Source: Juglans regia (lineage: Eukaryota; Streptophyta; Magnoliopsida; Fagales; Juglandaceae). Taken from it: a stretch of 64,000 nucleotides of DNA. Where the stretch lies: NCBI RefSeq assembly GCF_001411555.2, contig NC_049905.1:1550001-1614000 (forward strand). Direction: 5' to 3'. Position numbers and translations under genes: made by a program. Shown here piece by piece: positions 1 through 14,352 of this stretch. Under the pieces are notes generated by a model. The model saw only the letters and a list, made by a program, of their open reading frames with translations. It ran no database searches and had not been told where the DNA came from. How positions within the stretch are numbered: the stretch's first letter is position 1; every line of letters starts with the position of its first letter.

Positions 1-120
1 TTTCCTAATTTAAAGATCTTAGATCTAGTACGCATTTGATGCCAATTTTTTATTTGATTTCAACATTTGGGAATTTAACTGGCTGTTACTGGCATGTTTT
101 AATGTCAATTCACCTTACAG

Positions 121-3100
121 GGAACAGCAGGAGTTGCAATTGCTGGACTTTTAGGAGCTGTTAGAGCTCAAGGAAAGTCAATGATAGACTTTCCAAAGCA
201 AAAGATTGTTGTTGCTGGTGCTGGAAGGTTAGGCGTTTCTTTTATATGGAGGAGAAGATTTTTTTTTTTTTTGTTTGGTTGAATGAGAAGAAAATTTGCA
301 ATGGAACATAACCCCAATAATTAACGTTCACCATGGAAGTCAGACTGCTCTTTATAACCATTTCAAAGTCTCCGTTTTTCGAAGAATTACACTCAGATAA
401 AAGGAAGAAAATTATTATCACCTTTTAATAAAGGAGTTTAGTTTTATTCACATAAAAAAAGTTCAGGCTTTATGATAATGTAGTCTGGCCAATAACGGCA
501 TGCACAACGCGTGCATGTGTGGATGTTAAAATGGAGCATGATATAGGAAAGGGGTATATCAGCAAACTATACAGAATGCAATATCCAATTAAGTAGATGC
601 AGGACACGGTAAATGTTTGCAAGTTGGAAGAAACTGGGCTGAGATGCTTGGCAATGTTTCTCCTGCTTTGCAGGTTTTGTTGAATATATTTGTCTGTATT
701 GCTTTCAGGGATTCCTTTCATTTGAATACTTGCTCTATACTTAGGTTTATCCTTTTATCGATAAGGTTTTCATTTGTTAAAAAAGTGACTCAGATGTTTA
801 ATTCTCTAATGAAGTCTACATACCGTAATAGAAAGTCTCTGCACTATGCTTGGTCATGGTGTCAGAAAGACCTGATGAGGCCAAATCATTGAGGGTATAG
901 GGAACTACATGATGGCTAGTGACATAAATGAATGAATAGCTATAAATCGAGAGTGGGTTGTTTGGCTAATGAGATGTGGGAGGGGATGATTGGGGTGAGT
1001 TTTCGTCAATAATTTATCTTGGTTTTGCTTAGCACTTTTGTTTTCCATAGTAGTTACTGCAAGTTTAGCACGTACATGGTCACAGCTGGTAAAAGCATAT
1101 CCATACTTGTTTCCTCTAGCCATCAAATGAATTTTCAGTCCTTGGCCTTGCTACAGAATCAATATTGGGTCTCCTTTTCTGTCAAATAGTTGTGGATTCC
1201 AGGTTTTGTTTCTTGATGGTTTAAACCATCTTATTTAACAATGTCCCTTCATTATTATGGTTCATGATTTTAATTTATTGTGGGACTGTTTCCTTTCCTG
1301 CCCCCCATACCCATCTATCATATTGCAACCTGCCGATCATGTGGCTGGGAGGCTTTTTCGTTATGCTAGTGCTTCTTCAGCATATAATTCATCTGCAAAA
1401 AATCTAATGTTTTGTATGATCAAGAGTAAAGGTCCTGCATGATTAGCCCAAAATATCAAACTTTGAAGGTTTCTTTGCTTAACCTTTTTACCATTGCAGT
1501 GCAGGGATAGGGGTTCTTAACTCCGCATGGAAAACAATGGCAAGGATGTTAGGAAATAATGAATCTGCTTTTGAGAGTGCTCTGAGTCAGTTCTGGGTAG
1601 TTGATGCCAAGGTCAGTAGTCACACCCAAATTTTGCGGTCAGTTACTGTGCTATGAGTTGATGAGTCCAATCTCGATGACTGATACAGTTACATAGGGCA
1701 ACAATGACCTGGCCAATTTGGATACACATACCATCTGCAACTGATCGGTTTGCACTGAACAGGACTGCAGGGCCCTAACAAATATTGATAATTTATAAAT
1801 AATGGCTAATTATTGTATCACTTTTATGTTCTTGAGAACCCGAGTCTAGCAAAATAATGATATTTCATGATTTCCATCAATTGTTGCAATTTATGGCATT
1901 TATTTTTTCAGAAGATGACCAAGAATGATATAAAGTAAACAATGTGAAAACTGAATTGGTGTTCCAGATTGAATATAGATCATGCCTACAGGTCTAAAGT
2001 CTAAACCTTTCCCTCTTGCCCATTCTTCCTATTGTCATCCATGGATCATTTAAATGGGTGGAAATGTGAAACTAAAACCCAAGACACTAATGGATTGTTT
2101 CTCTTTGGTCAATGATATGTTAAATTAGTTTTTACTTGTTTTTCTTTCTGGATTTATCTTGACTTGCCTACTCCTTTGTGCATGCATCGGTCCGACATAT
2201 GGATTATGCAAATTGTTATTTTCTTAGCAGACAATCCCCTGGTTGCAGTGCCAGTCCATCTTATAACTTAATTTAAATATCAGACCAATTAAGTTGTTTC
2301 ATCTTAGCCACCTAATCTTCAAGATTCTTAAATGTAGTGCCAATATGCTGGGTGAAAGTCATTGTGTACTAAAAGCAGTGTATACTGGTTGTACCACCAG
2401 TGATCTGGCATTGCCATAATTCTAACACTGGATTAATTTATAAATTGGGAACCATTGTTGTATCAAAGAGTATGATGTATGTATTTCTTTCATTTTCTTC
2501 TAGTGGTAGTACATGTTAGTCCCAGTGGCAAGCAATTATATTTGTTCATAGTCAATGATGTCAACCATATAACATTATGAAAGTCCCCTCCTAGCAGAAT
2601 CTGTTTTGTTGTATCCCCTACTTGTTAGTTACATAATATGAATTTTGTAGGTATCAATGTATCATACAGTGATGTTTGTAATGTCGAGACTTTGTTCTCG
2701 GACAGCCGGTGCCAATTAAAAAAAAATGTCAAGCTTTATTCTGTAGCCCTATATACGGTGGCTATGAGGTCTTCTTTCTTGTAATGTTGGTTTCTATGCT
2801 AATGCTGGATGTAGTTTTCTACAATATCTTGTCATGTACCCACATCGCACATTGAAGGAATTTTTTCCTCATGGAGTGGGTATGGTACTTAAATGTGTTT
2901 TTTTGTCATGTTTAGGGCCTGATCACAGAGGAGCGTGAATATATTGATCCAGATGCACTTCCATTTGCAAGGAGGGTCAAAGAAGTTAACCGCCAGGGCT
3001 TAAGAGAAGGCGCAAGTCTTGTCGAAGTGGTACGTGAAATTTTCACTTATTTTGGGTATTTGCATCATTGTAGATGTTATTTGAAACTCTGTACAATTTC

Positions 3101-6025
3101 CATTTTTCTTTTAGTGTATTGTTTCTATGTTAGATAATTGAAAATCCGTAAAGGCAACTTGGTTTGAACCAAGCTTTCCCATATGTATTTAATGTTCATA
3201 TGGTTGGTATATTTCCTTGCAAAAACCAAGTTTTCGTGGTCATGAGTTTCTGTAACTAGCCAATGGGAAAGTAGTAATACAGAAGCTCCTTTTTGTTTTT
3301 ACATAATTTGTTTTTTTTATCTATTTTAAGCTACTTATAACCAAATGAAAGGATTGGAGAGGGTATAACAATGAAATTGTGTGCTGTACAAGTTTAATTG
3401 AATTAAAAAATATGTGGTTAGTATTTTAAGATGATACACTTACAATCCAAAACTGTTGCCATTCATCAATTAAATAAAGTTTGCTGTTGATACTATAGAT
3501 GTACATGTAATTAAAGGAAGACGAGATTTTTATGAATTTGAACTATAGTCTGATTGTGGATGGTTGAAATTGTCTGGTTTATCATTCTTTTCTGCAGTAC
3601 TTATCACCTCTTGGGTTATCTTTGCTAATCAGGTTCGGGAAGTGAAGCCTGATGTGCTTCTTGGATTATCTGCAGTTGGGGGCTTGTTCTCAAAAGAGGT
3701 ACCCAGCAAGGATTCATATGGTTTGTTAGTGAAGTTCTTGGTCCTCCTTTTAATCTTACTTTTGATCCAACAATTTTTGAAGGCTATTAAACAACTAAAA
3801 ATTATCCAAATGCTAAAAGCTGAATGAGGATCAATAGGTCTATGAATAAACAATCCAACTACTTAAAATTAATCTTCTTTAAACAATTTAAAAACTGCCA
3901 ACAATTGATTTTATACAAAAAAATATTTATCAAAGAAAACAATTGGTACCACTGTTACTAAGCATAAATTCAGTTGCCGTTGCAGTTTCAAAAACAAGCT
4001 GTAATACTTATTTAAAAACTCTATAGTTAACATGTTTGATCAGAAAAAAGATTTTGTTAATTTACTTGATTAAAGTTAGTGCCTTTAGGATGATTGGTGT
4101 ATAATAATTTTTCAATTTAAGAGAGGTAGGTCTCTAATTAAAAGCAGGTGGGGAGTATGGTGTTTCTCAAACCTGGAGGGGTTGCATCATAATTTTTCTT
4201 ATTACTTCTTATGATGCAATTCACAAAATGAAGCTTTTTGTGTAAAAGGTGACCATGCATGTCTCCCATAGGGAGCTTAGGCACGTGATAGTGTAAGCAG
4301 TGTCAAAAAGGCAAATGCTAAGTTCACAAGGATACTGTCTCTCTCTATGGAATTGTAGCTTGTCAAGTATATCTGTTATTTGCATGTATAGAAATGGAAT
4401 TTTTGACATGCAAGGACCTTATCTAATTTGACTGAGTACTCTGCCAGCTGGTTTTTTCTTGCAAAATTGATATGATGCAGTTACAATTCTAGGTATTAGA
4501 GGCCCTTAGAGGTTCAACATCGACGAGACCAGCCATCTTTGCAATGTCAAACCCAACAAAAAATGGTATAGATTTTTCATGTTGCCTCCTTGTGGTAGAT
4601 AAAATTGTGGTAAATCAACTTTTTCTTACAACTTTGACCTTCACTTCTTTATCTTCCTTTTTTCAGCTGAATGCACCCCTGAAGAAGCATTTTCCATTGT
4701 GGGCGACAATATTATATTTGCAAGTGGAAGCCCCTTCAAAGATGTGGATCTTGGTATGTATTAAGACCATTAGGTTGACTGTATCCCACATTCAGCCAAT
4801 TAATGTAGTCTAGTTTCAAGGTCCCTTCATGAGGTTCAAATTGTTAAAGCAGTGAGTCTACAAGTGTAGTAAGTAGAAGTGCAGCAACTGTCTCAAATGC
4901 ATGGCCTAGTGTTTTAGAACATGTTAGTATAATGCACTGATTGTTACTCGTGGAACTTTTAAATCCCCTTGTCGATTCTTAGATGTAGGAAGTGTATCTA
5001 TGCCTTCCCTGCTGAATTTGATGGAGTTTATAATGGAAAGTCTCTTCAAATTATGTTTATATGATATCACATCCGTAAGTATTTCTGAATTCCACAGGAA
5101 ATGATCATATTGGCCACTGCAACCAGGGAAACAACATGTACCTCTTTCCAGGGTTAGTTTTATTAAATCAAAATGAATCTGAGTTTCACTAATATGATTT
5201 TTAATATCATCAACTTGTCTGTTGATGCAGCATCGGACTTGGTACTCTTCTATCTGGCTCCAGGATCATTTCCGATGGCATGTTACAGGCTGCAGCAGAG
5301 TGGTACTTATCACATCTCCTTTCTGAATTGATTTCAGTTACATACCTCCAAAAAGCCGTCCATATCCCTCCCTGCATGCAATCCCCCAAATTTTATTTAA
5401 GAAAATGAAAAAATAATTCGTCGTCAGGTAATGTATTTTTGGATTTTATGATAAAAAAAAAAACACTTGCAATCTTATACATATGTAATAGAGCCAAAAT
5501 TATTCGATTGTGTAGACTGTGTTCCCCAGTGCGTGATAATCTGCTTTACTGACTGACTGGTTATTCTCTAAATCAATTGCAATCTACAGCCTAGCTGCAT
5601 ATATGACTGAAAAGGAGGTTCTCAATGGGATTATATACCCTTCAATATCTAGGTGCATTATTGAGCCTGTTCCTTCCATTTTTTTTTTTTATTGGAGTTT
5701 GGCAGCTTTTATTTCTAGTCCTTGTGCATATTTGCTGACCTCACTGATATTTCCAGCATACGGGATATTACAAAGGAGGTAGCTGCAGCTGTGATAAAGG
5801 AAGCTATAGAAGAAGATCTAGCAGAAGGATACCGTGACATGGATGCCCGAGAACTGCAGAAACTTAGTCAGGTATAGCTCCAAACGGAAGAATTTGGATG
5901 TTTTCATCGTTTTATAACTATAATCTAATCTAACTGCAAGTGATTTGCAGGAAGAGATTGTAGATTTTGTGAAAAATAACATGTGGAGTCCACACTACCC
6001 GACATTGGTTTACAAGAACGATTAA
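121..6025 (+). CDS. NAD-dependent malic enzyme, mitochondrial (3' part; 5' end outside window)
   Basis: Oxidatively decarboxylates malate to pyruvate with NAD in the mitochondrial matrix. Eleven exons read in one frame: 121-227, 1500-1611, 2916-3029, 3633-3698, 4493-4565, 4667-4753, 5098-5152, 5231-5302, 5590-5652, 5757-5871, 5951-6025, all GT-AG. They give 312 residues of a family of about 600. Visible motifs are GTAGVAIAGLLGA, the dinucleotide-binding AGAGSAGIGV across the first intron, the FAMSNPT and FASGSPF segments, and NNMYLFPGIGLG. The C-terminus ends in SPHYPTLVYKND, which from memory fits the 62-kDa (alpha, NAD-ME1-like) subunit better than the 59-kDa one. The substrate-binding N-terminal half and the transit peptide lie upstream of the window. 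No frame break was seen. Confidence 0.93.
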
Positions 6026-6571
6026 ACCCTGCCGAATCTCCCGTTACCATGATGCAAGAACAGAATAACATATTTGAAGGGCTTATTTTGGAGCTAAGCT
6101 TGAATGCAAATGGCAATATGCTCATTATCTATGTAGGATGTGTGTGCAAGTAGGTTTTTAATAGCTTTGTCAAAAGCAAAAATGAGCCAAATTTTCCAAT
6201 TGAATACTTGGTAAAAATCTCCACAACTTGGTTTCTTCAAATAAATTATAAGAGTATACCGATTCAGAAGATGATGCTCTCAAGTCTCAAATTTCATTTG
6301 AGGTGGATAGTATCCATGCAAAATATGGGGATTGAATAGTGCATTTGTTACTAATTGATTACTTGGTACTTAGAAAATTTGCATTTATCAGATAGGGAAT
6401 TTGAAGGGAAATGAAAAGATAATTTCCCTGTTATGCAACATATAGGCCCAATGAACCTAATGGGGTGGGATGGATTTAACAATAACAATAAGAAAAATTT
6501 GATATTGCTTAAACTGTAAAAAATAAAATTAATTGTGATAATGGCTGATGTATGAGTAAAGAAATTATATA

Positions 6572-6603
6572 TTTTTTTTTATTGACACCGGGTATTCAAG
6601 AAC
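6572..6603 (-). repeat. Fragment matching the 3' end of the SINE at 41639
   Basis: A T-run is followed by ATTGACACCGGGTATTCAAG. This closely resembles the T-run plus ATTGGCACCGGGTGTCCAAG at the left end of the SINE in the UMP-CMP kinase gene. Only about 25 bp is shared and no duplication of flanks was found, so it is a degraded or extremely truncated copy at best. Confidence 0.4.
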
Positions 6604-7146
6604 TTAGGGTTGCATAGGTTTTCGGTAAAGTGTTTTCTACAAGTACTCTTCGGTTAATTCAATATGTCGAAGATTGTCGAAAATCTCTCTTTGTTGAAAA
6701 CCTCTCTCCATTCGTCCCGTCGTCTGAAACGTCTCCCCCATCTGTTGAACCCATCCCATCTCTGAACCTGAGCCCACTTGAACCTGAACCTACTCGTATA
6801 TGTGATATATTGTTTGGGTTTGTATTTTGTTTGTATTATTTAGCATATATGTAAAGCTTGGTCTTTATTAAATAATTTTATGGTATTAATGAGAAAATTG
6901 GTAGATATGACATTTTAGTAGCACAATGGAGAGTGAGTTGGTTCTGGTTGTCTGATAATTTTTTTTTTTTTTTTGGCTTGTCTCTGTTGGTCCATCTTGC
7001 ACAAATGGATGAAAATCATAGATTTTACAATGGCCTTAGAGATTATTTGGATGCCAAGCTTTACAGATTATTTGGAAAGTGATTGAGGGAGAGCGACTGA
7101 GTGGCGAGATGTTTGCAGGAAAGAGAGAGAGAGAGTATTTTAGGCA

Positions 7147-7610
7147 TAGTTTGGATCGAGAAATACTATTATATTATTTCATCTTATAATTATAAATTTT
7201 ATAAATCTTTACATAAAATATAATAAATAATTTAATTTTTTAAATTTTAAAATAATAATAATATTAAAAAATAATATTTTATTCAATTTATAATTTTTAT
7301 TTAATTTACTATCTAAATATAACCTTAATAAGATCGACAGCGGAGAAGGAGGAGATAGAGGGGGATCAGATTTTTTTTTTGGTGTGGGGGATGGGGAGGT
7401 ACAGTGCATGCATTGGAGTTTCTACATGTCGACAAGTTTGAGCAGTGTGATGAAGAGTGAAATATAAATTACTTTCAATTCATTATTATAATTTTTTTAA
7501 ATTTAAACATAAAATATAATAAATAATTTAATTTTTTTAAATTTTAAAATAATAATAATATTCTAATAATATTTCATCATCTCAACTCAACTCGCTTCAT
7601 CTTTAAACTC
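7147..7610. repeat. Two related AT-rich non-autonomous element copies
   Basis: The stretch ATAAAATATAATAAATAATT followed by a long A/T-rich block with AATAATAATAAT occurs near 7214-7265 and again near 7508-7560. The first copy is bounded by GTTTGGATCG on the left and ATCTAAATATAACC on the right, a loose inverted terminal pair. Similar blocks recur near 35220-35340, 36545-36710, 46075-46235 and 58945-59050. The pattern suggests a dispersed MITE-like family. Element borders and superfamily are uncertain. Confidence 0.45.
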
Positions 7611-8046
7611 ATCGAAAATGTGAATTTCCAGAAGAGAGACAAATCTCGGCCGCCAATCCCACAATATTGTAGACAATTCAATCCTTATTAGACAGGGCAG
7701 CGGGCAAGTCGTCCCCATTTCCGAAGGATTCAAATTTCAAAACGCGTCCGTTGCCCGTTGGCATAAAAACGCCATCCAAACTACGGTGGGCCCCAGCCAA
7801 ACGCAACGGTGCGCTCCACCGCCTTCATCTTTTTTTTTTTTTTTTTCTTGTTATTATTTTTATTTTATTTTTACTTTTTGACGAGTGTCCTTCAGCTCTC
7901 GTCGTTCATTCCAAGTAAAAAATACTATTTTCTTTCTGCTGCTTCTTCTTCTTGCTTCTTCGAGTTGGTTACTGGAATTCTCTAGGGTTTCTTTCGACCG
8001 AAACGCCAGCTTCTCGGTTCCTTGTGTGTGTGTGAGAGAGAGATAG

Positions 8047-11000
8047 ATGACTACCATGGAGAGCTTGATCGGGTTGGTCAACCGGATCCAGAGGGCCTGC
8101 ACCGTTCTTGGTGACTATGGCGGTGGAGACAACTCTTTCTCTTCTCTCTGGGAGGCTCTTCCCACTGTTGCCGTCGTCGGTGGCCAGGTTTTTTTTTCAT
8201 AAGTTTCTCACTCAACTATCCTTTCTTTTCTTTTCCTGTTTTATAGAATTTCGTTTTTGTTTTAAATTTTAAGAGACTGGGAAGTTTGTAGGATAGATTT
8301 TTTCTAGAGAGAAAAGGTGAGGCTTCTTGAGAAAATTCATTTTTCTTTTTAGGAAGGAAAAGTAAAATTTTCAATTGAATTTGGCCTGATTTAGTTTCTT
8401 GTTTGAAAATGAGAACAGAGTTCTGGAAAATCCTCGGTATTGGAGAGCATCGTTGGGCGTGACTTTCTTCCAAGAGGATCAGGTAAAGCTTTTGGTCTCA
8501 CTTCGGTTTCTTTTCTTTTTCCTGAACAATCGGATGTTTAGGAGGATTGAGCCCGGTCGTGACACCCAGATATGGGTGCAGGTGCCACTAGGCTGCAAGA
8601 ACAATGGCAGTTTCACTTGGTTTTGGAAGCTTATTTGTCTACAGGATTTTTCTTAGCGGACTGTAATCATTTGTGGGATTTTTACTTGGATTATTGCAGG
8701 GATTGTTACGAGGCGGCCGTTGGTGTTGCAGCTTCACAAGACGGATGACGGATCGCAGGAGTATGCCGAGTTCCTTCATCTCCCTCGGAGGAAATTCACC
8801 GATTTTTGTATGCCAATCTTTTTCCTCACAAACTGGTTCCTGGTATTGCATGTCGCTCTGTCGACAAATCTCCATTCTTATTTTGTCAAAAATTAAAAAT
8901 TAAAAAAAAAGTTGTTCCTCTAAATAAACTACAAATGGTTAATTAACCTTGTTATCTGGTCGTACCTTTTATGCCCTCGGGATAGAAATGATTTTAGAAT
9001 ATTTGAAGGAGGATTTATCATACCATCGGGCTTTGATAGTGGCTTCCTTAACCTTCTTGAGATGTTTTTTGTCATTTGGTCCAATGATTTGTGACCATTC
9101 TGGAATACCTTTTTAGGTTGGTTATCTTCAATTCTGTTTTAATTCTTGAAATTTAATCTCTTGAAATTGGTTGCATATTCAAGCTTACTATTGCCTTCTG
9201 GAAGGAGTGGCATGTGTTGAGGCTTCTCATACTTGACTTTCTATTAGCTATGATGATGCTTGTCGTATAATTTATTTTATTTTTCTCTTTACGTTTTTTT
9301 ATTGACGTGACATCTAAGATAAAAGTGATATTGTAACTGATATTTTAGGTTTCTGTGTTTTTGTACAGCCCTGGTTCGCAAGGAAATTCAGGATGAAACT
9401 GAGAGAATAACTGGGAAGACGAAGCAGATTTCTCCTGTTCCTATCCATCTCAGTATCTATTCTCCAAATGGTGTGTTACTAATTTTAGTTTTTTTGTCAA
9501 CTTTCTTGCCTTCTTGTTATTTGGGTTAATTTGTTATGATGTCCATGGAGTGCTACTATCAAACTCTATATGTATTTTGTCTGTGCTTTGTGGCAAGTTA
9601 TGTTATTATGTTGTAATAATGACCAGTGCTTAACATACTTCTTCCAATATGATCTTATTTTATCCTCAAGTTAGCTTATACTGAAAATCTTCGATTACTT
9701 ATCCCAAAAAAAAGTGATAGTGTAACTCAGAAAATGAAATCAACCTTTTCTTCTGATGCTTAAAAAAGCTGATGCAATATGTACAAACTTATTACAGATT
9801 TGATATCAGAATGAATCCTTTTAAAGGGCTTGCTTTGTCTCACATGTTTGCTGTGCTCTTTTTTTTGTTTTAAGGAAGAAAGAGATAGACAATAAATCAG
9901 TTTTACTGAGTGTTGGGGCTATGAGATTGGACATATAACATTTCAAAGATGAATGTTAAGATGTGCAAAGATTTGCATTCATATAAAAGAACTTCTCAGT
10001 ACATTCTTATGGTTTTTATTGATGAGTCCTTTCAATTAGTCTATTAAGTTTTTTTTTTCCTTTGCCAGATAAGACCTGTGCGTAACTTTTAGTTATTTTA
10101 ATGTGTTCTCTGCTGGCACTAATTTTTTTTCTCCTGATTTCTTGTACTTTGTGATTTCATGTGAGATGGAGTTGGAATAAATAGGATATCTCTCTATTCT
10201 CTGCATTACAATAATTTTTACCTGACACTTTTGTTTTTCTTGATTGGCAGTTGTCAATTTAACCCTGATTGATCTACCGGGTTTGACAAAAGTTGCTGTT
10301 GGTATGTCATGTACCTGATTGAACTTCTGTATAGTGTTATACTATAGTCGATAGCTAAGAGTCTAAGACCTTCTTTTTTCAGAGGGACAACCTGAAAGTA
10401 TTGTTCAAGAAATTGAAAGCATGGTTCGATCTTATGTTGAGAAGGTAATTAGACTTTTTCTTCTTAACAAAATGATTCATTTTCGGATAATGCATGGTAG
10501 AGCATTTCAATTAGGTGAGCTCTATAGTGCTTCACTGCAAACGGTTGCTCTACTTATTTAATTCCTTAGTAAGCCAATATGACAACCTTCTCTTCCCTTT
10601 TTCCTCCAATTGAACAAAGTATGGTTTCTACACTTGAGAATATGTATGCGCCATATGGACTTGTAATAATGTGTAGATCTTGGTTCTTGTACGGAGAGCT
10701 TCTTATTTTTCTAATTTTTCAAGAAAAATGTACAGACAAGGGCAAGAAGATAATAATGAGTAAATTCTTGGATAACCTCATCAAAAAGTTGTTAAATGAT
10801 TTACGACAAACTAATGGTTCTCTTTTATGTGATTCTCTTTGATATTTTTGTGAGTTGCTTAATAATCTATCCTTTATATTTATCTTCCATGCCCTTTTTT
10901 TTTTCCTCTAAGCAAGCCTTTTTCTATCCTCTATTGTGATCCAATGCCTCTTATTGTCTCCAGTTGAGTTTTGTTTCATATGTTTTCATTTCTGAAAAAC

Positions 11001-14000
11001 ATATTTCATATTTTTTCATTTTAAAATTCTAGTGTCTTGCACTCTCTCTGTTTAATTGATGACCATGTACTTTCTGTAGCCCAATTCTATCATATTAGCA
11101 ATATCTCCAGCCAATCAAGATATTGCGACTTCAGATGCTATCAAACTTGCTAGGGAAGTGGATCCCAGTGGTATGCTCTATGTGCTTCTTTTTGCGGATT
11201 TTTTTTTTATGTTTCTCTTTGTTTGGCCTGCCCTTATGAGTCCCTTTGTGTAAATTGTACAGGTGACCGGACATTTGGTGTTTTGACAAAGCTAGATTTG
11301 ATGGACAAAGGAACCGATGCATTGGATGTAAGTTTTCTGTGTGTGTTTGTGTGCTTGAAGTCGCCCATTTTTTGAATGATGGTTTAAGATCAGGTTTAGC
11401 TTAGGATTTAATTGGTATTATCATTTCATTGAGCTGAATTGCGATCAACATAGAATAGTTTTGAAGCATTTATTTTTCTATTGATAATTGGTACTTAGAA
11501 CTTTGTTTTTACAGCTCCTTTTGGTACGTCCTTTACATTTTTGGTTCTCATAAATAATAAAAGACAATAAATGTCTGAAAATCTTTACATGCTTTGCCTT
11601 TTAAATATTTCTTATTCCATTAGGTTCTTGAAGGAAGATCTTATCGACTGCAACAGCCTTGGGTTGGAGTTGTGAACCGGTCACAAGCTGACATTAATAA
11701 AAATGTTGACATGATAGCTGCAAGGCGTAAGGAGCGTGAGTACTTTGCATCCAGTCCAGACTATGGGCACTTATCCAGTAAAATGGGCTCGGAGTATCTT
11801 GCAAAACTTCTTTCAAAGGTTTTATTTTGTGTAGCTTCATTGTATATTAAGGTGATCTTTTCAAAAGGATTTCATACTGACATGGTGGTATTTTTTTAGC
11901 ATTTGGAGTCTGTAATTAGGGCTCGCATTCCAAGTATAACGTCTTTAATAAACAAAAGCATTGATGAACTTGAGTCGGAGATGGATCATCTTGGTAGACC
12001 TATTGCCGTTGATGCTGGGGTGAGTGGCTTGGAGCTGTTGTAACTTTTTGTAAACAAGATGCTGCGTTTGCTTTGCTTAACTGAAATGTGATGTTTTAGG
12101 CTCAACTGTACACTGTCTTGGAACTTTGTCGAGCATTCGAACGGATTTTCAAGGAGCATTTGGATGGAGGGTAAAACATTTATTGGTTTTGGAATTCTGA
12201 TTTTTGTGAAAGTAATTTCTATGAAACCCAAAATCTTTATAGTTTTCCTCTCTGACATAGTCAATTGCAGCAGATGTTATCATGTATCATTGAGCTCATT
12301 TTGTACTCTGAACTCTCTTGAGAGATAGTATAGTGTAATAATTTGAACATATTCTTCATTCTCACTAAAGGTGCCAAAAGGCTGACCTTTCTTGGGAGAA
12401 GTTCCATGTGCATATTACAAGTCCAATGTGGGTGGCATCAATATAGTCTGTTCATGCTGGTGGCTGGAGCATGTTACCATTAACCCAACTATAATGCGAT
12501 AAATATATTTCTCTTTTTCTGCTTTTCATGCTAGTTTTTTTTACGATCTACACATTAAAAATTGGAGTTCAATGAGAAACAACTTGAGTAAAAGAGGTTT
12601 CAACATTGGAGTTGCATTTGACTTCTTTTGAGTGTTAACCCTTGTGAATAATTTGGGCTCTGGTTGGGTGGTTTTCCATGCAACCATAAGCTGTCTGAAG
12701 CCAGATTTTTGTTTGCCCTGATCGTTGGTTTTGTAGTTGAGCTGTTTCTGTATCAAGTAAACTGCAAAGTATACTGTTTTGCAGATGCATAATTAGCATT
12801 CTTGTGATGTATTTAGGGCTCTTTGATGGGATCTGGTGCACTAGTGCTGGTATGATCGTTCCAGCATTATTTACCTATCAAAAAAAAAAAAAAAATTTAG
12901 GGCTCTTTGACACTCGGAATATTTCAGAATATCTGTGAATAGTAGTGAAATGGTTTGTGAATAATAGTAAAATTGTTTGAGTTAATATGTTTTATTGGAT
13001 TTCGGGAAGGGAAATAGAGTTGAATAAAAATATTATAAAATTAAAAAATTATTTGAATATTATTTTTGTTTTGAAATTTGAAAATTTTGTATTGTTTTTT
13101 GTGTTTTGTTTGGAAGTTTGGGAAAGTTGTATTGAGTTTTGTGTTTCGATAATGTTAGGTAATGATTAGATGAAAAAGTTGAAGATTTGAAATTGAAAAT
13201 TGTTTTGTGTTTGAGTGATGTTTGGGAAAGAAATATCTCAAAATATATGAGAATGTATGAGAATACCTTATGACACAAACAAGGCGTTAATCTGTTACTA
13301 GATGTTAACTGGACTGAATTTGATGTTTTTTCAAACGACTTCCTTTTTTTCACAGTTTTATCTGCATCAGCTGGATGTGCTCTCTTAATCGTGATTGCTT
13401 CCCGATGATATAATTTTTTTTTTGTCTGGTTTTTTTTCCAAATTCAGGCGGCCTGGAGGTGATCGGATTTATGGAGTCTTTGACAACCAGCTTCCTGCTG
13501 CTCTGAGGAAGCTTCCATTTGACAGGCACCTTTCTCTGCAGAATGTAAAGAAAGTGGTTTCAGAAGCAGATGGTTATCAGCCACACTTGATTGCCCCTGA
13601 GCAAGGTTACCGGCGCCTAATTGAGGGGGCACTTAATTATTTTAGAGGCCCATCTGAAGCTTCTGTGGATGCTGTAAGTCATACTATTCATACTTGCTGG
13701 TAATGTAGGTATCTTCTGGAATGCATCTCCAATTTTGCAGTAATTTATCAAAATCTGATGTGGATACTTTTCACCGTTGACTGACCTGTTAATGTAATGT
13801 AGGTTCACTTTGTTTTGAAAGAACTTGTGAGGAAGTCACTAGGAGAAACTCAGGTGAAATTCTGGGAAATTACTGGAATCATTTACACACAAGCATTGGT
13901 ATTGTTTGATGAGGAAGAGAATTTATATTGATGTTTGTGACTATATAGGAGTTAAAACGCTTTCCAACTCTGCAAGCTGAAATAGCTGCTGCTGCTAATG

Positions 14001-14317
14001 AGGCCCTGGAAAGGTTTCGTGAAGATGGTAGGAAGACAGTTGTTCGATTGGTGGACATGGAATCTTCATATTTGACCGTGGATTTCTTTAGAAGACTCCC
14101 ACAGGAAGTGGAAAAGGGAGGAAACCCAGCTGCCTCAACTACGGACAGGTACGTAGAGGGGCACTTTAGGAGGATAGGCTCAAATGTGTCCTCTTATGTG
14201 GGCATGGTGTCAGAGACGCTTAAGAACACAATTCCCAAGGCTGTAGTATATTGTCAAGTCAGAGAGGCCAAACAGTCATTGCTAAATAACTTCTACATAC
14301 AAATTGGAAAGAAAGAG

Positions 14318-14352
<35 letters not shown>

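Larger units (their letters stand above)
6026..8046. other. Intergenic: NAD-ME 3' flank and DRP1E promoter/5' UTR
   Basis: No gene was recognised. The left part is the 3' flank of the malic enzyme. A SINE-tail-like fragment lies at 6572-6603 and a T-run at about 6960-6975. AT-rich repeat copies occupy about 7147-7610. The last 400 bp are richer in GC and CT, with a T-run near 7830 and a TG/GA microsatellite just before the DRP1E ATG. This part probably holds the DRP1E promoter and 5' UTR. Confidence 0.6.

Noticed and set aside
617..892. Open frame of 91 codons within the first malic enzyme intron
   Set aside because: Lies between exons 121-227 and 1500-1611, with no family similarity and intron-like composition.
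6630..6854. Pro/Ser-rich 74-codon open frame downstream of the malic enzyme
   Set aside because: No recognised domain, no splice or promoter context, adjacent to a repeat fragment.
7860..8102. Minus-strand open frame over the DRP1E start
   Set aside because: It is the complement of DRP1E leader and exon 1.
12895..13290. Possible MITE in the DRP1E intron with FEN/TTTGG-type repeats
   Set aside because: A/T-rich with loosely repeated words, but I could not define ends or a TSD.
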